Assembly (NCBI RefSeq): GCF_000143415.4
Contig: NW_003314262.1
Span: 5,085,131 to 5,149,130 of the forward strand
Source: Selaginella moellendorffii
Lineage: Eukaryota; Streptophyta; Lycopodiopsida; Selaginellales; Selaginellaceae
DNA: 64,000 nucleotides
Reading direction: 5' to 3'
Positions 45,189-55,271 of the stretch are shown here, in pieces (position 1 is the stretch's first letter; every line of letters begins with the position of its first letter). A model generated the notes under the pieces. That model saw nothing but the letters and a program-made list of their open reading frames with translations. It was not told the origin of the DNA and made no database searches. The position numbers were made by a program, and so were the translations under genes.

Positions 45189-47451
45189 ATGGCTTCTTCT
45201 TCCACGATCGCCATAGGTTTGCTTCGATTCCGGGCGGCATTTAGTTTCTCATGATCTCGTTCTGTGTGCAGGCAACTGCTCGGTGGAGATTTCCGGCGAC
45301 ATCGATTACGAGAAGAATGGGAGGAGGGTTTCTTTCAGCATTCCTGGATTGGGGACTGTTCGTGTGAGCGCTGCCGGTAAGTTGCTAAGGCTAATCCTGC
45401 AGTTAAAGCGCACGGATTCCGGTTTTCTTACAGATTCAACCAGCATTGTTCCTGTCAATCCCAATGCTCTTGACAGTGGTTAGTTCTATAGACTAAATGT
45501 TAGTTCTTGTGAGCATCGTGTGTTCATCCATCGTCTTACAGCTCGAACCAGCATTGTTCCTGTCCATCCTAATGCCCTTGACAGTGGTCAGCTCTATAGA
45601 CTAAATGTTTGTTCTTGTGAGCATCGTGTGTTGTTCTTACAGCTCCAACCAGCATTGTTCCTCTCAATCCCGTAGCTCTTGATACCACAGGGCAGCAGCT
45701 CCTGGAGGTATGCTTCCTTTCGTTTTAACGCCCTAGTTAACTTGGATCCATCTTCTCAAACGGCAGGACGCTCTCGACCTTTACACCAGCGAATTTTCTA
45801 CGTCGTGCGGTGCTTACATTTTTGGATGTGTGAAAGATGGAAAGAACGTCACTCTGGTCCTCGCGGAACACCAACACGCAAGTCACCAAACTCTAAGAGT
45901 TATTGATGCTTATGCTTTGTTTTCCTTTACAGGTAGTCGCCGCAATGACTTACCAAATATCTTTCTCAGACGAGCTTTGTGCTGTGGTTTTACTATCTGC
46001 CGTACGAAGTAGTCACCAACGGAAGGCATGTTTCCTATATTCTTTGCGGTAGTCTTTTAGCTTTTTAATTGTCGTTCTCTCATTCTATAGGGGTTAGGGA
46101 CACGTTTGTGCATCGAGTTCCAGAGAAGGCTGTGTGATATAGGCGTATCAACAGTGTACTGTTTTGCTGGCAGGTCCGAGTCCTTCTGGTCTAAACAGGC
46201 AATCTCTTCTGAAAAATATGTGGATATGTATTCATTGCTATGTTTGAAGCAGGGATTTAAACCGTTGGCTGATGGTAGCACGAAACCAAAGTTTGCTGAA
46301 CCGCTAGCGTCGTTTTTTACAAGTGATACCAAAGTGATGATTTTTGAGAAGTTTCCTCGAGCAGTTCAAGGTTCAACTAAACCATCTTCAACGCAGCAAC
46401 ATGCAATGCAACAACATACTGGTAAAACTTGCGGTTCGTAGTTGTTTTTCTTTACGGGATGCTTTCAGATCCCCCCGGGACTTCAAAGGCCGTAAGGAAA
46501 AAGGGCACTAGCAAAAGAAAACGGAACGAAAAGGGTGATCCCTCCTGCCAACCGTTACTTGCATTTTCTCAGCCACCTCGTGATTCTCCAGACACTGCAG
46601 CTGGAAAGAATGTGGAACCAATCCAGACATGCGGGGAAAGAAGTCCAGTGGTTTTGTTTATGAATATGGCTGACGAGCAGCGCAAGCGACAACTAACCAA
46701 GGTGCAAAGCTACCGGTTTACAAGCTTTGAATCAAGAGGTATCTGTTTGCAGTTTGTCGAAACGCTTGGAGGGCAAGTTACAGATACAGGAAGCAAGTGC
46801 ACTCACGTCTTGACAGGCCAAGTTCGACGAACTATGAACTTCTGTGCAGCTGTTTCTGTCGGGTAAATTGTAATTGTTTTTCTCTAAATTGTGTGAAATG
46901 TCTATGTGATAGAGCCTGGATTTTATCGCCAGAATGGTTACGATCAAGTGTCGAAGCTAAAACATTCGTAGGTAAGAACTTTGGAAAGAACATTTTTTGA
47001 TCGATAAACTTTGATGATCAGATCCTATTCCTTTCGTTCTGGAGGATGCTGACTTCAAGGCAAACTATAACACTGACGTCGCAAGCGTGATCAAACGCGC
47101 AAGAGCGAAGCCACTGTTTCAAGGATTACAAGCTTGTCTGACCCCTCATATCGATCAAGTTCTCCGTGAGCTTATCGAATCTGGCTGTGGCAAGGTATGC
47201 TTTTTCCTAGCTTCATGGGAAACGAATATGATCGTTTTCATTTGCAGGTCGTGTCCCGGATTGAGGAGCTTACTATGCCAGTGTCAAAATCATTCGTCAT
47301 CTCTTGCAAAGCCGATGCCATGCAAGCTAGAAACGCTTCAAGCGTCGGGCTTCGAGTCTTTGACACGGAATGGCTGATTCGCTCTGTAATGAAACAAGAG
47401 CTGGATATTGAGGTCAAGGACGACCTGACGATTGTCACCACGGTTACTTAG
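45189..47451 (+). CDS. GNAT-fold plus tandem BRCT protein, 13 exons, 540 aa
   Basis: Exons: 45189-45216, 45272-45376, 45434-45478, 45542-45586, 45643-45707, 45767-45898, 45933-46025, 46091-46421, 46469-46701, 46753-46862, 46913-46971, 47022-47194, 47248-47451; frame holds throughout. Exons 3-5 encode three copies of TSIVPVNPNALDSA. Residues about 97-230 look like an acetyltransferase (GNAT) fold: TYQISFSDELCAVVLLSAV, then SSHQRKGLGTRL, the acetyl-CoA-binding R/Q-x-x-G-x-G/A type loop. A basic, Ser-rich linker (KKGTSKRKRN) follows, then BRCT domains at about 340-425 (VETLGGQV...AWILSPEWL) and 440-540 (VVSRIEELTMPVS...VFDTEWLIRSVM). Tandem C-terminal BRCTs usually bind phospho-Ser in DNA-damage signalling (MDC1/PTIP class). 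Exon 7 ends at a GC donor (AAG|GCATGT). Function is inferred from domains only. Confidence 0.85.
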
Positions 47452-49448
47452 CTACGAAGCGTCATCCTTTTTTTCGTTCGGGGATTTTTTAAGCTCTTTT
47501 TCCCATTTTTCTCTCAGTGTTTGATTTTATTTGCAAGTAATAAATTCACCAACAAGAAGATTGTATCAAGTAGCAGAATATTATGAAGAAAAGAAAAAAT
47601 ATCTTACAGTCCACATTAGAAACTCAAGATTATTACTCTTGAAGTTTGACAGCCGAGTTCAACACAGTGGAAGGATCAAAGGCACGAAAAATGATATATA
47701 GTATAGTATAGTATGGATTTTGGTTAAGGCTTGATTGAGGTAGCATTTCATTAAGTTCTTATAGATTTATGTATGAATTAAAAAATAATAATTAATAATA
47801 ATAATAATAGTTATTTAGTCATTGTAATGCAAAAGTATATATTTTTGCATTAGAATTACTCCTAAATCATAAAGTACCTAAATGGCAAATCACGTGTCTT
47901 TGGACCTCATAAATAGTGTCATCCCAATAAACATTAAAACTACAATCATAAATTCTTTTCTATATTATAAATTATTATTTTATAAATTATGAATTATTTC
48001 CTATAGGGCATATATGTTCTAATTCTTGTTATCTACTTTTTAATTTTAAATTATAGGTAGTAAGTCTTTCTGAATATCCAACTATTGTCTTTCAAATAAG
48101 AGAAAGAAAAATAAATTATTCATTACTTTTCCAAAAACAGTGTAACTGTTGTATTTGAGGCAACAACCAGGCTATTAGTGTGTTTCAGAACCTTAGGACA
48201 AACAAGAAATAAGGGGGGGAAGGGTGATTATTTTACTAATCAACATTATTAACCAATCAGTTAATCAACCTTAATCCATACCTATTAACTTCCTCTTAGA
48301 ATATTTCTAAATAATGTCTTTAATATTTTGTTGCATTAATCTGCATAATTTTAACTATTATATCTACATTTGAAAATGTGGTGCAAACTCTTGAACTATT
48401 ATTAGATTTGAATTTGATTGGAAATGAATTTGTTGGTAGACAACACATTCCCTACTACTACAAACCAATTAACACCAGCTGAACAAGTATTTTATCTTAT
48501 GGTCTTTAGTACATATTGTAGCAAATGCATCAAAAGGGAAGGCTCAAAAGTAGTGATTGAGAGGACAAAAGAAATAGCTAAAAAAATTAAGATTGAGTGG
48601 AAACACCAAAAGGAAGTCACTGATAAGAAAGTGTATTTATTTGAGAACTTAGAGCCAGGGAGGTGGTGAATGCTAAAACTGAGGCTCATGTGCCAAACAA
48701 TAGCAGCTAAATTACCAAAAAAAAATTAAAAAAATTAAAAAAATGAATATATACAAATAGTTGAGAGGTTGATTGTGAGTGACACATGCTAGAAGGAATT
48801 CATTTTTGGTCATGAAATAAATAATTACTAAAATAGTGAGAAGATAATACACATAATTGGATAGGAGTAATATTTCCTAATAAGCTTAGACAAGGATCTA
48901 TTCATCTAGAACAAAGGGAAAATATATGTCCTTTAGAAAAGATTTGTTTTTATATTATAGAAATTTTCATATATCTTAGTGCTTTCTTTGATGGGGATAA
49001 GGAATATCATGGATAGATATTCCTTTCTCTGGGGTAGGCCTTCCCTTAAAATCTTGCTAGTATGGCATATAAAAATTTTCTCTAAGCAATGTAAAACTTA
49101 AAAGAAAAGAAAAGAAAGGGTAAATACTTTAAAAGTAATATTAGATGACCTAGGTAATTTGGAAGCAATTAGGGCATTTCTTTTTCTCTCTCACTCGCTT
49201 TATGCCTACGCCTCTATCAAGATGTGCTAACACTCCAAGCGTAGCTCTAAAGTTATGTACAATAGCTTAAACATCACCTAGGGTTGTGCAAGAACAAATG
49301 CCATTGCTACCTTCTACTAGATCAAGCACACCCTCAATTGGGTGGAGTGATCTTGTCCTCACACCACTGCCATAAACTGTCGACTCCACTTTCAAAGCAT
49401 TATTGACACAAGATTCCACTTGGGCATCTCCGTTGGCACTGCACTCTA
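47452..49448. other. AT-rich intergenic DNA
   Basis: After the BRCT gene's 3' end, AT-rich with simple repeats (TATAG near 47696-47715, AATTAAAAA near 48720-48745). Frames at 48418-48669 (plus, 83 codons) and 49267-49461 (minus, 64 codons) match nothing recognised. The GC-richer stretch about 49190-49448 may be a fragment of an unidentified repeat. Confidence 0.5.
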
Positions 49449-50820
49449 TTGTGAGACACAAAATCCCTAGGCCCCAAAGTGGAGTTGGAAGGGTGCCATG
49501 TGGTAGTGGCTGAAGCGAAAACCAAACAAGCGTAACACGTTTGGACTAAAAGCTCCAATTTGAAAGGTCGAGAGTGGGAGTGGAACTCTCAACGAAGTGC
49601 TCAAGGAACAAGCACGAAGCAAGCAATAAGTGAGTCTCTAGAAAAGGGACACTAGAGGACCAACACATGACACGTGGTAGAGTCCGAGATGGAGTTCAAG
49701 ATGGAGTCCGAGATGGAGTTCGAGATGGAGTCCGAGATGGACCCAAGATGGAGTCCGAGATGGACCCAAGATGGAGTCCGAGATGGACCGAGACGGAGTC
49801 CGAGATGGAGTCCGAGATGGACCTGAGATGGAATCCAAGATGGAGTCCGAGAAGGACCCGAGATGGAGTCTGAAGTCAAGACTAAGACAGGGACCGAGAC
49901 CGGGACTGAGACCGAGACCGAGACCAAGGCCGAGACTGAGGCCAAGGCTAAGGCCGAGACCGAGCCCGAGCCCAAGTCCGAGTCCAAGTCCGAGTTCGAG
50001 TCTGAGAGGGTGAAAACCCAAAGTGTTTGTCTCCCAGACCCTAGGGGGTTTGGTGAGCTCCAAAACTATAGTAGGGGGAGGACTGTAGTGGAGCTAGTGT
50101 TTGGCCAGGAAAGGCCAGTTCGGCCCAAGAAGGCTGTACCCAATGTTGGGTGATGAGCTGCCCATTGGAAAGTCCAAGACTAGAGTGAACACGGACTGAC
50201 AAGGGGGGTAGCTTAGTGAAGTGTTCAAGAGCTGGCTCTAGTTCCCCCGGGAGATCGACTAGCTGATGCTCCCAGTCCAAGTGTGGGTGGCACTACCTAC
50301 TTGGATACCAGGTGTGGCTCAACGAAACCTCACTCTAAGCCCATGGCTAGAGCACACAAAAGCGGAAGGCGGGGAGAGTACCCAGGAGGCCCGCATAGGG
50401 CCGCAGTGTTTCAAAATGTTGTCCCAAAGTCTCAGACTATGGAAAGGAAGATGAGTAGCCCTCTAGTGCGGTGACCAAGGGCATAGTCACATGGTGAGGA
50501 AGTCCCAAAGGACCATGGGACTTAGTGGTCAAGCCTATGAGCCTTGATCCAATGGCAGTATTGGCGAGCATGGCCATGGACAGAAAGGGACTTGGTGAGG
50601 ACCGGAAAGGGGATATTGGGGAAGGCTATTCCCCATGTTTGTAAGCATCTTAAAGATGCTAAGGAGTGGATCTGGGATGACCACTCATGGACAGAAGGCC
50701 TAGTCTTGGAGACACAGGGTTGCAATACAAGTGGTGTTGGACCACCAATGTGACCAAGGTGAATGGGCATGGCCTAGTGTAACGGACTGGTATATTGATG
50801 GTATCTTGGGTGTCGGTCAT
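49449..50820 (+). repeat. Family-B LTR fragment, inverted relative to B, cut by A2
   Basis: Aligns as the reverse complement of about 54300-55850: TTGTGAGACACAAAAT at the left edge, the minisatellite, GTGAAAACCCAAAGTGTTTG, and GGGCATGGCCTAGTGTAACGG near the right edge. It stops exactly where the A2 LTR begins (50821), so A2 inserted into it. Frames within are not genes. Confidence 0.85.
49676..50003 (+). repeat. GAGTCCGAGATGG / GACCGA minisatellite
   Basis: Units of GAGTCCGAGATGGA with CCAAG variants, passing into shorter GACYGA hexamers after about 49870. Same organisation, inverted, as in the two B LTRs. Confidence 0.9.
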
Positions 50821-53327
50821 TGTAGCGCATGTGGTTTTGACCCTTTATTCTATGGTGATTTACCATAGGATAACACCACAAAGCAGAACCTAAACCCTCT
50901 TTATGCCACGTGTTATATGCCACGTGTCCAAAGGACAGTGGTGTGGAACCCGAGGTTCAGGGCCTTGGGCCATTGAGTGAAGGAACGGTGCCAAACTCCC
51001 AAGCTTGGAGCCAAGGAGTGATGGAACCGAACCACGGAGCAACTCCCGAGCATACAGCCCAAGGAGCCAAGGGACAGGAGCCTGGAGCGACTTGGAACAG
51101 TCCTGGAGCAACCAGCATCCTAATGCCAGGACTAGCACACAAAACGGAGCCAAACGGAGTCTGGCGCTATTTCGGCATACCGGTGGCCTAATGTGAGGAT
51201 ATGGGTACTCCACCAGCTAGCATGGAATGGAACTTGGGCTTAGACCCAAGCCGGACGCAGAACAAGGACAGGCACGCAAGCGGGAGCTAGACTATGCCTT
51301 AGGTTGGTCAGCCATGCCCCACCTACCTACTATCCCTACTATACATTTGGTCCTCCCCCCCCCCCCCCCCCCCTTGAGGAACACACGCTTTGGGCTTTCA
51401 CCCGAAGCCTCCTTTAGTATCAGGAGTTAGTCTTTGGGACAAGCTCAAAACTTACTAAATATGGAATGTCTCTAGATTGCGAATTTGGACACGGGATGAA
51501 CACCATTGTGTTCAGAATGATCTCTACATTCCGTAGATATGCCAAATGAGCAAATCTGGACACTTTCCATAAATAGCATCTGGGACGAATTGAGACTAAC
51601 ACAAAGGGCATGATAGCGAGGGTGTTTGGCAGACACGGTAAGCTATCATCTAGCGATATTGAGGGACCAATCTCAATATCGCGGGGGTTCTTGATACTAG
51701 CAAGTGCAAGCCAATAACAGGAGTTTCTCAAACCGGGCTGAGTATGCTCAGCAAGAAACACATAGGGTTCCTACCTTATGTTTATTCGATATAAGTACAC
51801 GGTCATTGACCAGTTTTTTAACTAGCTCAAGTGGGAAACTGATAATGGGCCCAGCAATACCGACCTCCTGCCATCGTGGCAGTAAAGAAAGAATATCTAA
51901 AAGAACTAGCCGACAGGTAACTTTCGATACCCGAAGTCACATTTGCGACACTCTCCCCCCCTTGGGAAGATCGACATCCTCGTCGATACATACTCGAGTC
52001 TAGAATACCGCCAAGTAAACAACTCCAGAAAAAGTTCACGGTACTCACACTATGTGAGAAATGCACCAACTTAAATGAGTTAGGGGGCAACCTCTTTGTC
52101 TAACGTGGATGCGCTACCAACTCAGACACCTTCCGGCCGTCGCCGACAAGGAAATGACCAACGGAGTCAACCACCCTTGTTGCTTTGGGTGTCACCCAGC
52201 TACAAAAGTGTGATACGCCCTTGCCTGCAGAGACATAGAGAGAGAAGCTAGAGGCCCTAACCCTCCTGAGCAAAGAAACCAAACCCGTCGGCAAGGTTTA
52301 GATAGACTACTGTAAACAGGCAGTTAGAGTTGTTTACACGGTCACGCCCTTTCAACGGAATAAGGAACATTGACAGAGAGGCGGGTTATGTGACCAGTCA
52401 ACAGTAGCTACCCCATGACTAGAGATTTCACCATGCACACGAAGTGCCGAAGCTAGTTTGCTTATACTGGCCCAAACTCAAAGATCAATATATGGACTAT
52501 ATCAAAGTCATAGACAATGATATCATAGAGTCGTAATTATCAGTGAATAAAGCGTAAATTAGAACACAAAAGTATTCCAAGTAAGTTATCATCCAATAAA
52601 CCAATATTACAGTATAGGAACCACCAAGATCATTATAATTGGTAAACATAGGAATCACCATCCAACAAAATTCAATAGCAAGTATATCATCAATGAAACT
52701 CAATGATGAAACTTAACTACCGAAGATGGCAGACAGCATGCCAAACAACTTACCAAAGATAACTCAAAGAACACAAAGTATCATCAACTGGCAAGCAAGA
52801 TGCTCGCGAATGTATCACCCAAAGGAAATAACATCATAATCTATCAGAACTTAACCCGAGCAATAATCAACTAAATAGAATGAATGTGGCAAGACTAACA
52901 AACACTTATTCATGCCAACTATCACACTAGCCAATCCGAATAGATCCCAGCCAACAACACCAAGGGACTTAAAGTGCCTAAGCAAGTGTTAGCAACATCC
53001 TAGTGATGTCTCAACCCAAGAGACCAATCCAAAGCAAATCACAAAGAACATGTGAAATTGGGAAAAACCGTAAGCCATCAAAGAGAATAATTAACCATCA
53101 TGAAAGATCATTAATCATTCCATCAATAGAGAAAATGCATAATCGTCATCGAAGAAAGAATCCACCATCCCGAAGAATGGCAAATCATTCTAGATCAACG
53201 ATAATCAAGCAAAACCTTTGACAAGGATAATCAACTACCCTAGATGATAGTCAATCATCACTAATGATTGTTAGATGCAACGACCAACTTCAATATCGAA
53301 GCTAATGAGCCAAAATGCCTTCCCCAA
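50821..53327 (-). mobile_element. Element A2: 3' LTR and first part of the internal region
   Basis: LTR 50821-51950 (TGTAGCG...GCGACA, 1130 bp) followed by the same purine tract and internal sequence as A1 (9462 to about 10830). Similarity to A1 ends at CCCCAA (53327), where an inverted LTR starts. The rest of A2 and its other LTR are not visible, presumably displaced past the window by later insertions. GTCAT (50816-50820) is the candidate target-site duplication. No coding capacity. Confidence 0.9.
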
Positions 53328-54117
53328 TGTTGTGAATGTGACTTTGGGTATCGAAAGTTACCTGTCGACTAGTCCTTACGGACACTCTTACCTTACTGCC
53401 ACGATGGCAGGAGGTCGGTATTGCTGGACCCGTTATCAGTCTCCGCCTAAGCTAGTTGAGAAACTAGTCCTCGCGTGTGCACTTGACCAGATGAGCATAA
53501 GGAAGGAATTCCTAAGTGTTTATTTAGTCAAGCATACTTGACCTGGTTAGAGAAACTCATTCGTTGACTTGCACTTGCTAGTGTTGGGAACTCCCGCGAT
53601 ATTAAGCTTGGTCCCTCAATATTGCTAGATGATAGCTTACCGTGTCTGCCAAACACCCTCGCTATCATGCCCTTTGTGTTAGTCTCATTTCGGTCCCAAA
53701 TGCTATTTATGGAAAGTGTCCAAATTTTCTCATTTGGCATATCTATGGAATGTAGAGATTGGCCTGAACACAATGGTGTTCGTCCCGTATCCAAATTCGC
53801 AATTTAAGGACATTCCATATTTAGTAAGTTTCAAGCTTGTCCCAAAGACTAACTCCTGATACTAAGGGAGGCTTGGGGTGAAAGCCCAAAGCGTGTGTTC
53901 CTCAAGCACTGTGGGGGGTTCCAAATGTATAGTAGGGATAGTGGGTAGGTTGGGCATGGCCGACCAACCTGAGGCATAGTCTAGCTCCCGCTTGCATGCT
54001 TGTCCTTGTTCTACGTTCGGCTTGGGTTTAAGCCCAAGTTCCATTCCATGCTAGCTGGTGGAGTACCCATATCCTCATGTTAGGCCATCGGTATGCCGAA
54101 ATAGCACTAGACTTTAT
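53328..54117 (+). mobile_element. Element A3: 5' part of an inverted family-A LTR
   Basis: Begins TGTTGTGAATGTGACTTTGG, the CpG-mutated form of the A LTR start TGTCGCGAATG, and follows the A LTR in reverse orientation for 790 bp until the GCCGAAATAGC block. It is then cut by element B at 54118. It lies inside A2, so it inserted after A2. Its remainder is not visible. Confidence 0.85.
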
Positions 54118-55237
54118 TGTAAACGACTAATTTTTCCATTCTACTTTAGTCACTTAACCACACCTTCGACCACTTGGAGGGGTCTCACTCACCACCTCCT
54201 TAAGTCCAATTCAGGACTTGGGACTTGTTAGCCCCGAGAATGGCATCCATGCCACTCATCCCTTGCACTTAGTCCAAGTGCTCTACGTGTCCGGTCCCAA
54301 GACCAACACCCCAAGGTACCACCAACATACTAGCCCGTTACGCTAAGGCCATGCCCCTTTACCTTGGTCATACCGGTAGTCTAACACCACCTGCATCACA
54401 ATCCCGTCTCTCAAGGACTGGACCATCCGTCCATGAGTGATCATTCCAGATCCACTCCTTAGCATCCTTAGGATGCCCGCAGACGTGGGGAATAGCCTTC
54501 CCCAATATCCCTTTTCTGGTCCCCACCAAGTCCCTTTCTGCCTATGGCCGTGTTCACCAACACTACCACTGGATCGAGGCCCACAGGCCCGACCACTAAG
54601 TCCCACGGTCCTCTGGGACTTCCTCACCACACGACTGTGTCCTTGGTCACTACCCCAGAGGACTACTCTTCTTCCTTTCCACAGTCTGGGCCTTTGGGAC
54701 AACATTTCGGAACACTGTGGCCTTGCGCGAGCCACTTGGGTACTCTCCCCACCTTTCGCCTTTAGGTGCTCTAGCCATGGGCTTAGAGCGAGGTTCCGTT
54801 GAGCCACACCTGGTATCCAAGTAGGTAGTGCCACCCACACTTGGACTGGGAGCATCGGCCAGTCGATCTCCTAGGGGAACTAGAGCCGGCTCTTGAACAC
54901 TTCACCAAGCTACCCCGCTTGTCGGTCCATATTCACTCTAGTCTTGGACTTCCCAGTGGTCAGTTCATCACCCAACACTGGGTCTGGCCTTCCTGGGCCA
55001 AACTGGCTCCACTGCAGTCCTCCCCCTTACTATACTTTTGGAGCTCACCAAACCCCCCAGGGTCTGGGAGACAAACGCTTTGGGCTTTCACCCTCTCAGA
55101 CTCGAACTCGGACTCGGACTCGGACTCAGACTCGGACTTGGACTCGAACTCGGACTCGAGCTCGGGCTCAGTCTCAGCCTCGGCCTCGGTCTCGGTCTCG
55201 GTCCCGGTCCCGGTCCCGGTCTCGGTCCCGGTCTCGA

Positions 55238-55271
<34 letters not shown>

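Noticed and set aside
54343-54855. 170-codon minus-strand frame in the B LTR
   Set aside because: Present in several LTR copies but broken in them, and no domain; likely LTR sequence that happens to be open.
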